A stretch of 64,000 bases of DNA from Enterobacter sp. RHBSTW-00994 (GCF_013782625.1 NZ_CP056199.1:4606588-4670587), one strand, 5' to 3'; counted from the first letter of the stretch, positions 12,809 to 27,623 are shown. The notes: generated by a model from the sequence alone, not told the origin. Program-made: numbers and translations.

Positions 12809-14260
12809 TTATTCGCGCCAGAATGTTGGGGTAAACAGAACCAGCAACGTAAAGACCTCAAGACGCCCAAACAGCATATTAGCAATCAGGATCCACTTCG
12901 CTACCGGATTCATACTGGCAAAGTTATCCGCCACCACGCCAAGCCCCGGCCCAAGGTTATTAAGCGTTGCAACAACAGAGGCAAATGCAGAGAAATCATC
13001 CACGCCCGTCGCGATGATCGCCAGCATGCTGACAATGAAAACCAGCGCATAAGCAGAGAAGAAACCCCATACCGCTTCGAGGATACGTTCCGGTAATGCG
13101 CGATTCCCCAGTTTGATGCTGTAAACCGCATTCGGGTGTACCAGACGTTTCAGCTCGCGGTTACCCTGCTTAAACAGCAACAGGATACGAATAACCTTCA
13201 GACCCCCACCCGTCGATCCCGCACAACCACCAATGAAGGCAGAGCACAATAACAATACAGGCAGGAAGAGCGGCCAACGGGCGATACTGTCAGTGGTAAA
13301 ACCTGCAGTTGTCGCCATCGATACGACCTGGAAGAAAGCCTGGTTCAGCGTGGTTACCGCTGAGCTATACACATCATGGAACCACAGCACCAGGGTACAG
13401 ATAATGACCAGGGTAAGCTGAACGCCAATGAACATCCTGAATTCAGGGTCACGCCAGTAAACTTTCAGGCTACGGCCGCTTAACAGAGAGAAGTGCAAGC
13501 CATAGTTACAGCCGGAAATCAGCAGGAAGATAGCAATAATCGTGTTAATGGTCGGGCTATCGAAATAACCGATACTGCCATCGTGAGTAGAAAACCCGCC
13601 GATAGCAATGGTGGCAAAACTATGGCCAATCGCATCGAAGGCTGGCATCCCGGCAAACCACAGTGCCAACGCACACGCCACGGTAAGAAGCACATAGATA
13701 AGCCATAGTGTTTTTGCCGTCTCGGCAATACGTGGGCGCATTTTATTGTCTTTCAGCGGCCCAGGCATTTCTGCACGATACAGCTGCATCCCCCCTACGC
13801 CCAGAATTGGCAAAATCGCCACAGCCAGCACAATGATCCCCATACCACCAAACCATTGCAGCATCTGGCGATAAAAGAGGATGGCATGCGGCAACGAATC
13901 CAGCCCCACCAGCGTTGTCGCCCCGGTAGTGGTTAAACCCGAAAACGATTCAAAAAAGGCATCCGTCACGGTTAGATTCGGTTGCTCGGAAAAGATAAAC
14001 GGCAGCGCACCCACGCTCCCCAGCACCGTCCAGAACAGGACGACGATTAAAAAGCCTTCGCGGGATTTCAGCTCGCCTTTTTCACGACGGTTTGGCCACC
14101 ACAGCAGAGAGCCGATCATCAACGCGACAAAAAATGTCTGGGTAAATGCACGCCCCGCGCCGTCCCGGTAGATAAGTGCAACCAGGCCTGGGAGAATCAT
14201 CGTCCCGGAGAAGAGTATGACCAGCAGTCCAACGATTCGGGTAATGGCACGAAAATGCAT
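12809..14260 (-). CDS. trkH: Trk system potassium uptake channel TrkH
   Basis: Inner-membrane K+ channel subunit that works with the cytosolic gating ring TrkA. The 483 residues form the four-fold M1-P-M2 architecture. Selectivity-filter-type glycines are visible as [32 protein letters not shown] and NNLGPGLG at the expected spacing. Length and sequence match E. coli TrkH (483). It starts at the ATG at 14260, 40 bp after yigZ, in the conserved pepQ-yigZ-trkH-hemG unit. Confidence 0.97.
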   Translation of the reverse strand: MHFRAITRIVGLLVILFSGTMILPGLVALIYRDGAGRAFTQTFFVALMIGSLLWWPNRREKGELKSREGFLIVVLFWTVLGSVGALPFIFSEQPNLTVTDAFFESFSGLTTTGATTLVGLDSLPHAILFYRQMLQWFGGMGIIVLAVAILPILGVGGMQLYRAEMPGPLKDNKMRPRIAETAKTLWLIYVLLTVACALALWFAGMPAFDAIGHSFATIAIGGFSTHDGSIGYFDSPTINTIIAIFLLISGCNYGLHFSLLSGRSLKVYWRDPEFRMFIGVQLTLVIICTLVLWFHDVYSSAVTTLNQAFFQVVSMATTAGFTTDSIARWPLFLPVLLLCSAFIGGCAGSTGGGLKVIRILLLFKQGNRELKRLVHPNAVYSIKLGNRALPERILEAVWGFFSAYALVFIVSMLAIIATGVDDFSAFASVVATLNNLGPGLGVVADNFASMNPVAKWILIANMLFGRLEVFTLLVLFTPTFWRE

Positions 14261-14300
14261 CTCTGCCGCGTCCTTTGGTATTCAAAAAGTAAGGTGGGGA

Positions 14301-14915
14301 TTATTCGTCAATCGGCAGCAATTGCAACGCGCCGCGACTAAAATCAGCCAGCTTTGCTGAAAAAGCATCCAGATCTGCCTGAGGAAGCGCCACACGCAGG
14401 TGCACTGTCGCCTGATATTCACTGTGCGCAATCACACCGTTAAATTGCCTGAGCAGCGTTTCAATACCCGATAACTGGGCGTAATCACACAATAAAGTAT
14501 ATTCGGTAAGCGGCGTTTTGCGGGTCGTAATAAGCAGATTTAGCGCCTGCTGGACACCGCCACCGTAGGCTTTGACCAGCCCCCCCGTGCCTAACAAAAT
14601 ACCGCCGTAGTAGCGAACCACCACGGCGGTAATCTCGCCCACGCCACTTCCCATCAATTGGGAGAGCATGGGCTTGCCAGCCGTTCCCGCAGGTTCACCA
14701 TCATCTGAAAAACCCAGTTTCTGCGAGTCATTCGGTGGCCCTGCCACCCACGCCACACAGTGGTGACGCGCATCAGGATGCTGCATGCGAACAGACTCAA
14801 CAAACGCTTTTGCCGCCTCAACACCATTGGTGTGCGCCAACAGTGTAATAAAGCGGCTTTTCTTGATTTCCTCAACAAAGGTGACCGGTTCAGCCGGTAT
14901 CAGCCAGCTTTCCAT
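14301..14915 (-). CDS. yigZ: IMPACT family protein YigZ
   Basis: 204-residue member of the IMPACT/YIH1 family: N-terminal Impact domain (about 1-120; motifs HHCVAWVAG, DDGEPAGTAGKPML, RYYGGILLGTGGLVKAYG) and a C-terminal ferredoxin-like domain. Its cellular role in bacteria is unresolved; the fold resembles the nucleotide-associated part of EF-G, and a link to translation is only inference. The start ATG shares one base with the pepQ stop (TGATG at 14917-14913), so it is probably translated by reinitiation. Confidence 0.93.
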   Translation of the reverse strand: MESWLIPAEPVTFVEEIKKSRFITLLAHTNGVEAAKAFVESVRMQHPDARHHCVAWVAGPPNDSQKLGFSDDGEPAGTAGKPMLSQLMGSGVGEITAVVVRYYGGILLGTGGLVKAYGGGVQQALNLLITTRKTPLTEYTLLCDYAQLSGIETLLRQFNGVIAHSEYQATVHLRVALPQADLDAFSAKLADFSRGALQLLPIDE

Positions 14916-16246
14916 CAGGCCAGCTTCAGGTCTCGCGTCATGTTCTCGACGTTATTTTCGTGGATCACCACGTTATCTTCGATACGGATACCACCGAACG
15001 GCTTCAGGGCGTCAATTTTCTGCCAGTTGAAGTGTTTGCTAAATTGCCCTTCACGCCATGGCGTCAAAAGAGACTCGATGAAGTAGATACCCGGCTCGAT
15101 GGTCAGCACCATGCGCGGTTCAAGAATACGGGTACAGCGCAGGTACGGGTATTTGGATGGTGCAGCCAGGTGCGTGCCCGTATCATCCTGCATAAAACCG
15201 GCAACATCATGAACCTGTAGCCCCAATGGGTGACCGATACCGTGTGGCATAAATGGCCCGGTCAGATCGTTCTCCACCATCGCCTCTTCGCTCATGTCTT
15301 TCACAATCTGATGTTTACGCAGCAGTTTAGCGATGCGTTGATGGAACTGGATGTGGTAATCCACATAACGAGTCCCTGCCTTCATCGTGCTGATAAGCGC
15401 CAGTTGCTCATCATTCACATCTTTAATCAACTGCGCAAAATCGGTATCGCCATGAGCCGCCCAGGTACGGGTCAGATCTGCCGCATAACCATTATATTCT
15501 GCCCCGGCATCCAGTAAGAAACTACGCAGCTCAGACGGCGCACGGTGATCCAGCTTAGTGTAGTGCAGCACAGAGGCATGTTCGTTCAACGCCACGATGT
15601 TGCTATAAGGCACGTCGGTATCGCGGTGACCGGTTGCGGTGAGATAGGCCTGATTAATGTCAAACTCACTCATGCCGGACAAGAACGCTTCATGTGCCGC
15701 ACGATGGCCGTTTACTGCTGTTTTCTGCGCTTCACGCATGCAGAAAAGCTCATAGTCAGTTTTATAGGAACGATAATAGTGCAGGAAATCGATCACCCCT
15801 TTCGGGTTGAGTTTATCTGCCGGAATATCCAGGCCCAGCGCGCGCTCAGGAACCGGACCAATATACGCAATATTCCCACGCGCTGCAGGCAATTGGCTGC
15901 CAATGCCATCCGCTTTAGGCAGCGCAATCACGTCCACATCGTCGGTCCAGAAAGAGGTCGGCAGCGGTTCGACGTTATGCCAGTAATCTACTGGCAGGTA
16001 GAACCACAGTTTCGGCTTGTTCACGCCATCCACCAGCAACCAGCAATTTGGAACCTGTGTGACCGGAACCCAGGCTTTAAACTGCGGATTGACCTTGAAC
16101 GGATACGCATGGTCATCAAGGAACGTATTCATCAGTTCGCCTGAGTGGATGAGCAGCGCATCAAGCTTAAAACGCGCCAGTACGTCACGAGTACGTTCCT
16201 GTAATGTAACAATATGATTTTTATAGAGTGCAGCCAGTGAGTCCAT
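14915..16246 (-). CDS. pepQ: Xaa-Pro dipeptidase PepQ
   Basis: Dinuclear-metal pita-bread peptidase that cleaves dipeptides with C-terminal proline and also hydrolyses some organophosphates. Metal-binding segments are visible: [19 protein letters not shown] (two Asp), [14 protein letters not shown] (His) and [11 protein letters not shown] (Glu); the second Glu is in the [10 protein letters not shown] segment. I place the start at ATG 16246 ([12 protein letters not shown], 443 residues, as in E. coli) because AAGGA lies just upstream. The frame is open 29 codons further but with atypical sequence. First gene of the leftward pepQ-yigZ-trkH-hemG operon, divergent from fadB. Confidence 0.97.
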   Translation of the reverse strand: MDSLAALYKNHIVTLQERTRDVLARFKLDALLIHSGELMNTFLDDHAYPFKVNPQFKAWVPVTQVPNCWLLVDGVNKPKLWFYLPVDYWHNVEPLPTSFWTDDVDVIALPKADGIGSQLPAARGNIAYIGPVPERALGLDIPADKLNPKGVIDFLHYYRSYKTDYELFCMREAQKTAVNGHRAAHEAFLSGMSEFDINQAYLTATGHRDTDVPYSNIVALNEHASVLHYTKLDHRAPSELRSFLLDAGAEYNGYAADLTRTWAAHGDTDFAQLIKDVNDEQLALISTMKAGTRYVDYHIQFHQRIAKLLRKHQIVKDMSEEAMVENDLTGPFMPHGIGHPLGLQVHDVAGFMQDDTGTHLAAPSKYPYLRCTRILEPRMVLTIEPGIYFIESLLTPWREGQFSKHFNWQKIDALKPFGGIRIEDNVVIHENNVENMTRDLKLA

Positions 16247-16393
16247 TGTTTTTCCTTTCATTTTTTTGCGCTCAGATTCTGGCATCTTAGCACACCTGAC
16301 ACCACCTGCGTGATTTCCACCGACCGTGATCAATGCAGCAATTTTTTAATGAGTAATTTGCATTTTATTAACATAAATTCCACACTCGGTCTC

Positions 16394-16410
16394 ATCTGGT
16401 ATGACCAGAT
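16394..16410. promoter_or_regulatory. FadR operator of fadBA
   Basis: Perfect palindrome ATCTGGT-ATG-ACCAGAT, matching the TGGTnnGACCA core bound by FadR and one base from the E. coli fadBA site as I remember it. It lies 27 bp before the fadB start, where bound FadR would block the promoter until long-chain acyl-CoA releases it. Confidence 0.9.
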
Positions 16411-16436
16411 CCAATTGCTGGATTCAGGAGACTGAC

Positions 16437-18626
16437 ATGCTCTACAAAGGCGACACCCTGTACCTAAACTGGCTGGAAGATGGCATCGCCGAACTGGTGT
16501 TCGATGCCCCCGGTTCAGTTAATAAACTCGATACTGCGACAGTGGCCAGTCTTGGCCAGGCACTGGACGTACTTGAAAAACAACCTGGCTTAAAAGGTCT
16601 GTTGTTACGTTCAGAGAAAGCCGCTTTTATTGTTGGGGCCGATATTACCGAGTTCCTTTCGCTGTTCCTTGTCCCGGAAGAGCAACTGAGCCAGTGGCTG
16701 CATTTCGCCAACAGCGTCTTTAACCGCCTGGAAGATCTGCCTGTTCCGACGATTTCAGCGGTCAACGGCTACGCGCTGGGTGGTGGCTGTGAGTGTGTGC
16801 TCTCTACCGATTACCGCCTCGCAACGCCAGACCTGCGTATCGGCCTGCCGGAAACCAAACTGGGCATCATGCCGGGCTTTGGCGGCTCCGTCCGTATGCC
16901 GCGTATGCTGGGTGCAGACAGTGCCCTGGAAATTATTGCCGCCGGTAAAGATGTCAGCGCTGAACAAGCCCTGAAAATCGGCCTGGTTGATGGTGTCGTT
17001 AAGCCTGAAAAACTGAAAGATGGTGCACTCGCTATTCTGCGTCAGGCTATCAAGGGCGATCTCGACTGGAAAGCCAAACGCCAGCCGAAACTGGAGCCGT
17101 TAAAACTCAGTAAAATCGAAGCCACCATGAGCTTCACCATCGCCAAAGGCATGGTGATGCAGACCGCGGGCAAACACTATCCGGCGCCAATAACCGCAGT
17201 CAAAACCATTGAAGCCGCAGCCCGTCTGGGCCGTGACGAAGCGCTTAAATTAGAAAACCAGAGCTTTGTCCCGCTGGCGCACACCAATGAAGCCCGCGCC
17301 CTGGTAGGTATTTTCCTGAATGACCAGTATGTAAAAGGCAAAGCGAAACAACTGACCAAAAACGTTGAGACGCCAAAACATGCGGCAGTGCTGGGTGCTG
17401 GCATTATGGGGGGCGGTATTGCCTACCAGTCTGCCTGGAAAGGTGTGCCGGTTGTGATGAAGGACATCAGCGAAAAATCCCTGACGCTCGGTATGACCGA
17501 AGCGGCCAAGCTGCTCAACAAGCAACTGGAACGTGGCAAGATTGACGGCCTGAAGCTCTCAGGCGTGATTTCCACCATCCAGCCAACGCTGGAATATACC
17601 GGTTTCGAACGTGTAGACGTGGTGGTCGAAGCGGTGGTTGAAAACCCAAAAGTGAAAAAAGCAGTCCTGGCTGAAACCGAAGATAAAATTCGCCCGGATG
17701 CCGTTTTGGCCTCAAACACCTCCACCATTCCAATTAACGAACTGGCAAGCGTGCTGAAGCGCCCTGAAAACTTCTGCGGTATGCACTTCTTTAACCCAGT
17801 GCATCGTATGCCGCTGGTTGAAGTAATTCGCGGGGAAAAAACCTCCGACGAGACCATCGCCAAAGTCGTGGCGTGGGCCAGCAAGATGGGCAAAACCCCA
17901 ATCGTGGTGAACGACTGCCCAGGCTTCTTCGTCAACCGCGTGTTGTTCCCTTACTTTGCTGGTTTTAGCCAGTTACTGCGCGACGGTGCGGACTTCCGTA
18001 AGGTTGATAAAGTAATGGAAAAACAGTTTGGCTGGCCGATGGGACCGGCCTATTTACTGGATGTGGTCGGCATTGATACTGCGCATCACGCGCAGGCGGT
18101 CATGGCTGCAGGCTTCCCTCAACGCATGCAGAAAGATTATCGCGATGCTATCGACGCTCTGTTCGATGCAAATCGCTTCGGGCAGAAAAACGGTCTGGGC
18201 TTCTGGCGTTATAAAGAAGACAGCAAAGGCAAGCCGAAGAAAGAAGAAGATGCGGCGGTGGACAGTTTGCTGGCTGATGTTAGCCAGCCAAAACGTGACT
18301 TCTCTGACGAAGAGATCATCGCCCGTATGATGCTCCCGATGGTCAACGAAGTGGTGCGCTGTCTGGAAGAAGGCATTATCGCCAGCCCGGCAGAAGCGGA
18401 TATGGCGCTGGTGTATGGTCTCGGTTTCCCACCGTTCCACGGGGGCGCGTTCCGCTGGCTGGATACGCTCGGTAGCGCCAGATATCTCGATATGGCTCAG
18501 CAGTATCAGCACCTCGGTCCTCTCTACTCAGTGCCGGAAGGTTTGCGTAATAAAGCGCGCCACAACGAACCGTATTATCCCTCAGTTGAACCTGCCCGCC
18601 CGGTAGGCGAACTGAAAACGGCTTAA
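16437..18626 (+). CDS. fadB: Fatty acid oxidation complex subunit alpha FadB
   Basis: Multifunctional beta-oxidation subunit: enoyl-CoA hydratase, 3-hydroxyacyl-CoA dehydrogenase, and delta3-cis-delta2-trans-enoyl-CoA isomerase/epimerase. N-terminal crotonase domain (about 1-190) with oxyanion-hole segments ([17 protein letters not shown]) and [14 protein letters not shown]. The Rossmann dehydrogenase domain has [12 protein letters not shown] at about 320 and the catalytic region [10 protein letters not shown]; a C-terminal helical domain follows. From ATG 16437 the product is 729 residues, as in E. coli, with AGGAG upstream; an in-frame ATG 12 codons earlier lies close to the FadR site and is unlikely. 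fadA follows 9 bp later. Confidence 0.98.
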   Translation: MLYKGDTLYLNWLEDGIAELVFDAPGSVNKLDTATVASLGQALDVLEKQPGLKGLLLRSEKAAFIVGADITEFLSLFLVPEEQLSQWLHFANSVFNRLEDLPVPTISAVNGYALGGGCECVLSTDYRLATPDLRIGLPETKLGIMPGFGGSVRMPRMLGADSALEIIAAGKDVSAEQALKIGLVDGVVKPEKLKDGALAILRQAIKGDLDWKAKRQPKLEPLKLSKIEATMSFTIAKGMVMQTAGKHYPAPITAVKTIEAAARLGRDEALKLENQSFVPLAHTNEARALVGIFLNDQYVKGKAKQLTKNVETPKHAAVLGAGIMGGGIAYQSAWKGVPVVMKDISEKSLTLGMTEAAKLLNKQLERGKIDGLKLSGVISTIQPTLEYTGFERVDVVVEAVVENPKVKKAVLAETEDKIRPDAVLASNTSTIPINELASVLKRPENFCGMHFFNPVHRMPLVEVIRGEKTSDETIAKVVAWASKMGKTPIVVNDCPGFFVNRVLFPYFAGFSQLLRDGADFRKVDKVMEKQFGWPMGPAYLLDVVGIDTAHHAQAVMAAGFPQRMQKDYRDAIDALFDANRFGQKNGLGFWRYKEDSKGKPKKEEDAAVDSLLADVSQPKRDFSDEEIIARMMLPMVNEVVRCLEEGIIASPAEADMALVYGLGFPPFHGGAFRWLDTLGSARYLDMAQQYQHLGPLYSVPEGLRNKARHNEPYYPSVEPARPVGELKTA

Positions 18627-19799
<1,173 letters not shown>

Positions 19800-19819
19800 A
19801 TCCAGAAAAGGTATCTCGC

Positions 19820-19930
19820 AGCCAATGACGCCAGAACCCGGTGGCAAGCGGACGAAACCCGATGAGCTTACTGAAAAGTCAGTGATCCGGGTGAGCGAGC
19901 GCGGCCAACGCAGTTATGGCGTCATTGCCG
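19820..19930. repeat. ERIC element (enterobacterial repetitive intergenic consensus)
   Basis: Matches the ERIC core: GAGCTTAC then a variable apex and AAGTCAGTGATCCGGGTGAGCG, followed by GCCAACGC; the left arm has GGTGGCAAGCGGACGAA. The outer ends pair (AATGACGCCA at 19824-19833, TGGCGTCATT at 19917-19926), giving the long imperfect palindrome typical of ERIC. It lies between the fadA stop and its terminator, so it is transcribed as part of the fadBA 3' UTR. The boundaries are approximate. Confidence 0.88.
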
Positions 19931-19957
19931 AAGAGAAACAGTTTAGTTGCCGTTCTT

Positions 19958-19983
19958 CCCGCCTGTCAGGGGCGGGTTTTTTT
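19958..19983 (+). terminator. Rho-independent terminator of fadBA
   Basis: CCCGCC (19958-19963), 7-nt loop, GGCGGG (19971-19976), then TTTTTTT. It lies just before the convergent fre stop codon. Confidence 0.9.
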
Positions 19984-19987
19984 ATGC

Positions 19988-20689
19988 TTAAATGAAGGCA
20001 AACGCATCGCCAAACAGACGGTCTTCACGCGCACCACGCTCATTACAGAACAAATCACGCGCAATCTTCGCCATCTCAAAACGACCCGCAATGTAGATAT
20101 CATGCTCTGCCAGCGTGCCATGATCCTGTAACACTGCGGTCAACACTGTGCCACTACGCCCGCGCCAGCCCTCTTCAGGCTGCTCGACTACTGGCTCAAT
20201 GCGCAGATTAGGATGGGTTACGCTCAGCGCTTCCAGTTCAGACAGATCGTACAGATGCTTCTCTTCACGGCCCCCCCAGTAAATCGTGATATCACGATTA
20301 GGATTACGCGCAAGCGCCGTCAGCAGGATGGAACGTGCATAGGAGAAGCCTGTCCCCCCAGCAATCAGGATCAGCGGACGGTCTTCATCTTCACGTAACC
20401 AGGCCTCACCATGAGGAATATCGACAACAATTTCACGTTCTTTCAGAATGCGGTCCATCACTGCCATCGCATACAAGTTAAGCTCTGACGCACCGATATG
20501 TAGCTCGATAAATTCCTGCTCTGCTGGCGTAGATGCCATTGAGAAAGGACGTTTATCACGCTCATCCATCACGACCATCAGATACTGGCCTGCGCGGAAA
20601 GAGAATGCCGCTTCTGGCACTAAACGGACGCGATATACGGTGTCGGTAATAGCATCTACCGAGGTCACTTTACAGCTTAAGGTTGTCAT
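19988..20689 (-). CDS. fre: NAD(P)H-flavin reductase Fre
   Basis: Reduces free flavins with NAD(P)H. The reduced flavin serves ferric-iron reduction and, in ubiquinone synthesis, FMN supply to UbiX; E. coli fre is also adjacent to ubiD. 233 residues as in E. coli. Ferredoxin-reductase fold: flavin-binding RPFSMAST in the N-terminal barrel and the nucleotide-binding [12 protein letters not shown] in the C-terminal half. It starts at ATG 20689, 30 bp after the ubiD stop, probably in one transcript with ubiD. Confidence 0.96.
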   Translation of the reverse strand: MTTLSCKVTSVDAITDTVYRVRLVPEAAFSFRAGQYLMVVMDERDKRPFSMASTPAEQEFIELHIGASELNLYAMAVMDRILKEREIVVDIPHGEAWLREDEDRPLILIAGGTGFSYARSILLTALARNPNRDITIYWGGREEKHLYDLSELEALSVTHPNLRIEPVVEQPEEGWRGRSGTVLTAVLQDHGTLAEHDIYIAGRFEMAKIARDLFCNERGAREDRLFGDAFAFI

Positions 20690-20719
20690 TCGCTCTCTCT
20701 GTCGGGAAGTCTATAGGGC

Positions 20720-22225
20720 TTAACGGTCAGACTCTGGTTTACCGTTATTCATTATGGCCAATTCGTCCCAGATCGCGTCGATGCGCGCGGTCACATCAGG
20801 ATCTTTTTTGATTGGGCGACCCCATTCACGCTGGGTTTCGCCCGGCCATTTATTTGTGGCATCCAGTCCCATTTTTGAGCCAAGCCCTGAAACCGGCGAG
20901 GCAAAATCCAGATAATCAATTGGCGTGTTTTCAACTAACACGGTATCGCGCGCCGGGTCCATTCGTGTGGTGATGGCCCAGATAACGTCGTTCCAGTCTC
21001 GGGCATTGACGTCATCATCGCAAACGATAACAAATTTGGTGTACATAAACTGGCGCAAGAATGACCAGACGCCCATCATCACGCGTTTCGCGTGACCTGC
21101 ATACTGCTTCTTCATGGTCACAACAGCAAGACGATAAGAGCATCCTTCCGGCGGCAGATAAAAATCAACGATTTCCGGGAACTGCTTTTGCAGAATCGGA
21201 ACGAACACTTCGTTTAACGCTACGCCCAACACTGCGGGTTCATCCGGTGGACGCCCGGTGTAGGTGGAGTGATAAATCGCATCTTCACGCTGGGTAATGT
21301 GCGTAACCGTAAACACCGGGAAGTGATCAACTTCGTTGTAATATCCGGTGTGGTCGCCATAAGGGCCTTCCGGAGCCATTTCGCCAGGTTCAATGTACCC
21401 CTCCAGCACGATCTCCGCACTGGCCGGAACTTCCAGATCATTAGAAATACACTTCACCACTTCCGTTTTCGTTCCCCGCAACAAACCGGCGAACGCATAT
21501 TCGGACAATGTGTCAGGAACCGGCGTCACGGCGCCAAGGATAGTTGCCGGATCGGCGCCAAGTGCAACAGATACCGGGAAACGCTCACCCGGATGTTCAG
21601 CACACCACTCCTGGAAATCCAGCGCACCACCACGATGGGACAACCAGCGCATAATCAGCTTGTTCTTGCCAATCAGTTGCTGACGGTAGATACCCAGGTT
21701 TTGGCGCTCTTTGTGCGGGCCGCGCGTAACGGTAAGCCCCCAGGTAATCAGCGGGGCGGCATCTTCCGGCCAACACTGCATGATCGGGATACGCGTGAGA
21801 TCAACATCATCACCTTCCTGTACTTTCTGCTGACAAGGTGCGCCGCGCAGGCGTTTAGTGGGCATGTTCAACACCTGCTTAAACTGCGGCAGCTTGTCGA
21901 ACAGATCGCGAAAGCCCTTTGGTGGTTCCGGTTCTTTTAAGAAGGCCAGTAGCTTGCCCACTTCACGCAACGCCCTGACATCCTCCTGGCCCATGCCAAG
22001 CGCAACCCGCTTAGGTGTGCCAAACAAGTTGCACAGCACCGGCATGGAGTAACCTTTGGGATTTTCAAACAACAGTGCGGGGCCGCCAGCACGTAATGTG
22101 CGGTCAGCAATTTCTGTCATTTCCAGATAAGGATCAACAGGGTGCGTGATGCGTTTGAGTTCGCCCTGCTTTTCCAGCAGCGCCAGGAAGTCGCGTAGAT
22201 CGTGGTATTTCATGCAGTTAGTCAT
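20720..22225 (-). CDS. ubiD: 4-hydroxy-3-polyprenylbenzoate decarboxylase UbiD
   Basis: Prenylated-FMN-dependent decarboxylase of ubiquinone biosynthesis that converts polyprenyl-4-hydroxybenzoate to polyprenylphenol. The 501-residue frame carries conserved UbiD segments: [19 protein letters not shown], the [10 protein letters not shown] region with the catalytic Glu-containing [12 protein letters not shown], and [12 protein letters not shown]. coli UbiD is 497 residues and begins at the equivalent of Met-5 here (MKYHDLRDF). The ATG at 22225 has AGAGAGG close by and is used; ATG 22213 is the alternative. Confidence 0.96.
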   Translation of the reverse strand: MTNCMKYHDLRDFLALLEKQGELKRITHPVDPYLEMTEIADRTLRAGGPALLFENPKGYSMPVLCNLFGTPKRVALGMGQEDVRALREVGKLLAFLKEPEPPKGFRDLFDKLPQFKQVLNMPTKRLRGAPCQQKVQEGDDVDLTRIPIMQCWPEDAAPLITWGLTVTRGPHKERQNLGIYRQQLIGKNKLIMRWLSHRGGALDFQEWCAEHPGERFPVSVALGADPATILGAVTPVPDTLSEYAFAGLLRGTKTEVVKCISNDLEVPASAEIVLEGYIEPGEMAPEGPYGDHTGYYNEVDHFPVFTVTHITQREDAIYHSTYTGRPPDEPAVLGVALNEVFVPILQKQFPEIVDFYLPPEGCSYRLAVVTMKKQYAGHAKRVMMGVWSFLRQFMYTKFVIVCDDDVNARDWNDVIWAITTRMDPARDTVLVENTPIDYLDFASPVSGLGSKMGLDATNKWPGETQREWGRPIKKDPDVTARIDAIWDELAIMNNGKPESDR

Positions 22226-22396
22226 GGCCTCTCTGTAAGCGCTTCATTATACGGCGTTCGTCATCACGACGCTGTAATTTTGTTAAATTAGCGTGAACTT
22301 CCACGTACTCCTTCACATTTGGTCCATTATAATCAACTTAGCGATCCCTCCAGGGTTTTGATATGCTTGCGCCCCGAACTAAGGGAAAGAGTGATT

Positions 22397-22888
22397 ATGC
22401 AGGCCTGGTATTTACTGTATTGCAAACGCGGGCAACTTCAGCGCGCACAGGAACATCTTGAACGTCAGTCTGTGCTCTGCCTGACACCAGTGATCACGCT
22501 TGAAAAAATACAGCGTGGAAAACGCACGATGGTCAGTGAACCGCTGTTTCCAAACTACTTATTTGTGGAGTTCGACCCGGAAGTCGTCCATACCACGACC
22601 ATTAGCGCGACACGCGGTGTCAGCCACTTCGTCCGTTTTGGCGCTCATCCGGCAACCGTTCCGTCATCGGTCATTCACCAACTTTCTGTCTACAAACAAC
22701 CTGAAGGTATTACTGATCCGGAAACGCCTTTCTCGGGCGACAACGTGGTGATCACTGAAGGTGCATTTGAAGGATTACAGGCAATTTTCTCCGAACCGGA
22801 TGGCGAAGCGCGTTCAATGCTTCTGCTCAACCTGTTGAACAAACAGGTGCTTCAGAGCGTCAAAAACACCGATTTCCGCAAAATTTAA
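22397..22888 (+). CDS. rfaH: Transcription antiterminator RfaH
   Basis: NusG paralogue recruited at ops elements to suppress pausing and termination in long operons for LPS core, capsule, haemolysin and F pilus; its C-terminal domain switches from alpha-hairpin to NusG-like beta-barrel. 163 residues from ATG 22397 ([14 protein letters not shown]), close to the 162 of E. coli; the frame extends 26 codons upstream without support. RNAP-binding N-terminal domain is about 1-100 ([12 protein letters not shown]) and the C-terminal domain about 110-163. Its stop overlaps the convergent tatD stop by 4 bp (TTAA). Confidence 0.97.
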   Translation: MQAWYLLYCKRGQLQRAQEHLERQSVLCLTPVITLEKIQRGKRTMVSEPLFPNYLFVEFDPEVVHTTTISATRGVSHFVRFGAHPATVPSSVIHQLSVYKQPEGITDPETPFSGDNVVITEGAFEGLQAIFSEPDGEARSMLLLNLLNKQVLQSVKNTDFRKI

Positions 22889-23667
22889 AACTGCACACCA
22901 AACAGGCGGCGCACGTTGTCATCCGTTTGTGCCGCCAGCCACTGTGGATCTTCTCCACGCCAGCGCGCGACACTTTCCACAATATGCCCCAGGAATGCCG
23001 GCTCGTTACGCCGTGAAGAGGGTTTTGGCGAAAGGTCACGCGGCAGAAGATAAGGCGCGTCCGTTTCCACCAGCAGCCGTTCGGCAGGGATAACAGGCAG
23101 CAGTTCACGCAGCTCCAGCCCACGCCGTTCATCACAGACCCAACCCGTGATCCCCAGATATAACCCACGATTCAGGCAATCCAGCGCTTCCTGTCGGGAA
23201 CCGGTAAAGCAGTGCAGCACCGCGCCAGGCAGCTTATCCAGCCAGGGTTCGAGTAGCGCCAGAAAACGTTCGTGGGCATCACGACAGTGCATAAACACCG
23301 GCATCCCCAGTTCGGCGGCCAGTGCAAGCTGCGCGGTAAACGCGCTTTCCTGCTCGGCTGGCGTCGAAAAATTACGGTTAAAATCCAGTCCGCACTCACC
23401 AATGGCGACCACCTCTTCTGTCTTTGCGAGCGTGTAAATCACCTCGGCACTGTTATCCACCCATGAACTGCTGTCATGAGGATGTACACCGGCCGTTGAC
23501 CAGCAGTGTTCATAGCGCCTCGCAAGCTGTTGCGCTTGCTGGCTTTCGTGAAGGTTCGTCCCGGTCAGCAACAGACCTTTTACGCCAGCGTCGAACGCGC
23601 GCGTAACGACCTCATCCCGATCTTTCGCAAACTGGGAGCTGGTCAGATTCAGACCGATATCAAACAT
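22885..23667 (-). CDS. tatD: 3'-5' ssDNA/RNA exonuclease TatD
   Basis: Metal-dependent hydrolase of the TatD family acting on single-stranded nucleic acid, linked to oxidative DNA damage repair; despite the name it is not needed for Tat transport. 260 residues forming a TIM barrel. Metal ligands are seen in [26 protein letters not shown] and ETDAPYLLP. It follows tatC by 40 bp with a terminator in the gap. The 3' end overlaps rfaH. Confidence 0.96.
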   Translation of the reverse strand: MFDIGLNLTSSQFAKDRDEVVTRAFDAGVKGLLLTGTNLHESQQAQQLARRYEHCWSTAGVHPHDSSSWVDNSAEVIYTLAKTEEVVAIGECGLDFNRNFSTPAEQESAFTAQLALAAELGMPVFMHCRDAHERFLALLEPWLDKLPGAVLHCFTGSRQEALDCLNRGLYLGITGWVCDERRGLELRELLPVIPAERLLVETDAPYLLPRDLSPKPSSRRNEPAFLGHIVESVARWRGEDPQWLAAQTDDNVRRLFGVQF

Positions 23668-23681
23668 GCGTTACCCCATGT

Positions 23682-23702
23682 AAAAACCGCCCTGACGGGC
23701 GG
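23682..23702 (-). terminator. Terminator between tatC and tatD
   Basis: On the minus strand CCGCCC-GTCA-GGGCGG (23702-23687) followed by five U residues (complement of 23682-23686). It would end the tatABC transcript before tatD, leaving tatD expression to read-through or its own promoter. Confidence 0.85.
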
Positions 23703-23707
23703 CGGTG

Positions 23708-24481
23708 TTACTCTTCGGTAGTTTTGTCAGACGTTTCTTCGTCTTCATCATCCGATGGACGACGCTTGCCAACATAGAAGCGAGAGAAAAAGACGCCCAC
23801 TTCAAACAGGCAATACATCGGTATCGCCAGCAGTGTTTGTGAGAAAACATCCGGGGGGGTCAGGAGCATGCCAACAACAAAAGCCCCCACCAAAATATAG
23901 GGACGCTTCTTACGCAGATCATCAGGAGTGGTTACGCCCATCCAGCATAACAACACAATCGCTACCGGGACTTCAAATGCCACGCCGAACGCCATGAACA
24001 GGGCCATGACAAAGCTAAGATAGCTGGCAATGTCGGTCGACACCTGAACCCCTTCCGGCGCAGTGTGCGTCAGGAATCCAAAGGCCAGCGGAAAGACCAC
24101 GAAATACGCAAAGGCCATCCCGATATAGAACAGCAGTGAGCTGGAAACCAGCAGTGGGATCACCAGTTTACGTTCATGCTTGTACAGCGCTGGCGCGACA
24201 AACGCCCAAACCTGGTAAAGGATCACCGGCGCAGAGGCAATCAGCGACACCCAAAACGTTAGCTTGATCGGCGTAAAGAACGGTGATGCCACGTCAGTGG
24301 CTATCATGGTTGCCCCTAGCGGCATCTGCTTAATCAACGGAGCCGAAACAACCTGATAGATATCATTGGCGAAATAGACCAATCCTAAGAAAATGATGCA
24401 AACCGCGATGATGCAGTTTAGCAGACGCTTACGCAGCTCAATGAGATGCGCAATCAGTGGTTGAGTATCATCTACTGCCAT
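23708..24481 (-). CDS. tatC: Twin-arginine translocase subunit TatC
   Basis: Six-helix inner-membrane receptor that binds the twin-arginine signal peptide and organises TatB and TatA for export of folded proteins. 257 residues, one fewer than in E. coli; the N-terminal [14 protein letters not shown] and the functional [17 protein letters not shown] loop (signal-peptide-binding Glu) are visible. ATG 24481 lies 2 bp after the tatB stop. Confidence 0.97.
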   Translation of the reverse strand: MAVDDTQPLIAHLIELRKRLLNCIIAVCIIFLGLVYFANDIYQVVSAPLIKQMPLGATMIATDVASPFFTPIKLTFWVSLIASAPVILYQVWAFVAPALYKHERKLVIPLLVSSSLLFYIGMAFAYFVVFPLAFGFLTHTAPEGVQVSTDIASYLSFVMALFMAFGVAFEVPVAIVLLCWMGVTTPDDLRKKRPYILVGAFVVGMLLTPPDVFSQTLLAIPMYCLFEVGVFFSRFYVGKRRPSDDEDEETSDKTTEE

Positions 24482-24483
24482 GT

Positions 24484-25035
24484 TTACGCTTTATCACTCG
24501 ACGAGGGGGATGATTCGGAAACAGGCGCGGCTGCTGCGTTGGCATCGGTCATCGATGCCTTCACGCCAGGTCCTTCCGGTTGTGCCTGTTTTTTCACTTC
24601 TGTCTCTTGTGGCGACTGCGAAGGTGCGTTGGATGAATGCTCCGCACTGGCAGGCGTTACGCCTTCTCTCTGTGCTTCACTGCCTTTCACCACCGGGTTG
24701 TGGATGGTGTTCGCTTCATCACTCGCTTTTTCAGGATCGTTGACGCTATAAGAGCGTTTCATGGATTCCGCCGCTTCACGCAACTCGTCCATGGAGGCTT
24801 TCAGCTCTGGCGACAGGTTATCCATGCTTGCCTTCTCCACCTTCTTCAGGCTCTCCTGAAATTCCTGCAATTTGAGCTCCTGAGCCAGCTCATTTTGCAC
24901 CGTGGTGGCAAGAGATCGAAGCGCACGTACCCAGCCCGCAACAGTTTTCACCGCAACCGGTAAACGCTGGGGACCCAGAACAATAAGGCCAATCACAAAG
25001 ACCAGCAGCAGCTCACCAAAACCAATGTCGAACAC
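24484..25035 (-). CDS. tatB: Twin-arginine translocase subunit TatB
   Basis: Single N-terminal transmembrane helix ([21 protein letters not shown]) followed by an amphipathic helix and a long charged, Ser/Ala/Pro-rich cytoplasmic tail; 183 residues. It binds TatC and forms the substrate receptor. The start is GTG (25035), 3 bp after the tatA stop, as in E. coli. Confidence 0.96.
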   Translation of the reverse strand: MFDIGFGELLLVFVIGLIVLGPQRLPVAVKTVAGWVRALRSLATTVQNELAQELKLQEFQESLKKVEKASMDNLSPELKASMDELREAAESMKRSYSVNDPEKASDEANTIHNPVVKGSEAQREGVTPASAEHSSNAPSQSPQETEVKKQAQPEGPGVKASMTDANAAAAPVSESSPSSSDKA

Positions 25036-25038
25036 GAA

Positions 25039-25293
25039 TTACACCTGCTCTTTATCGTGGCGTTTAGCGTCTTCCTTTTTGGCATCATCTTGCTTTTCGG
25101 TGATGGATTTAGCAGTAAAATCAGCATCCTGGCCAGATTTATCCTGCTTGTTTTCATCATCACTCATGGCTTTCTTAAAGCCTTTGATCGATGCGCCAAG
25201 ATCGGAACCGATAGAACCGAGTTTTTTCGTACCAAACAGCAGCACGACGATGACGGCAATGATTAACAATTGCCAGATACTGATACCACCCAT
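25039..25293 (-). CDS. tatA: Twin-arginine translocase subunit TatA
   Basis: 84-residue pore/weakening subunit of the Tat system: short transmembrane helix ([18 protein letters not shown]), the [10 protein letters not shown] hinge and an amphipathic helix (GFKKAM), then a charged tail. First gene of tatABC, 74 bp after ubiB; its promoter probably lies in that gap or inside ubiB. Confidence 0.97.
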   Translation of the reverse strand: MGGISIWQLLIIAVIVVLLFGTKKLGSIGSDLGASIKGFKKAMSDDENKQDKSGQDADFTAKSITEKQDDAKKEDAKRHDKEQV

Positions 25294-25367
25294 AAAACGT
25301 CCTCAGGTAGATGATTAATTAATCAGGTTGCATTATACGTATGCGACCCAGTGATAGCGATGCAAAT

Positions 25368-27610
<2,243 letters not shown>

Positions 27611-27623
27611 AGAAGACCTCCAC

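Noticed and set aside
15545..16144. 199-codon open frame antisense to pepQ
   Set aside because: A shadow frame within a well-conserved enzyme gene. Similar long shadows occur antisense to bcsA (1529-2134) and metE (41975-42691).
21269..21940. 223-codon open frame antisense to ubiD
   Set aside because: A shadow of ubiD codon bias; no ribosome site and no recognisable domain.
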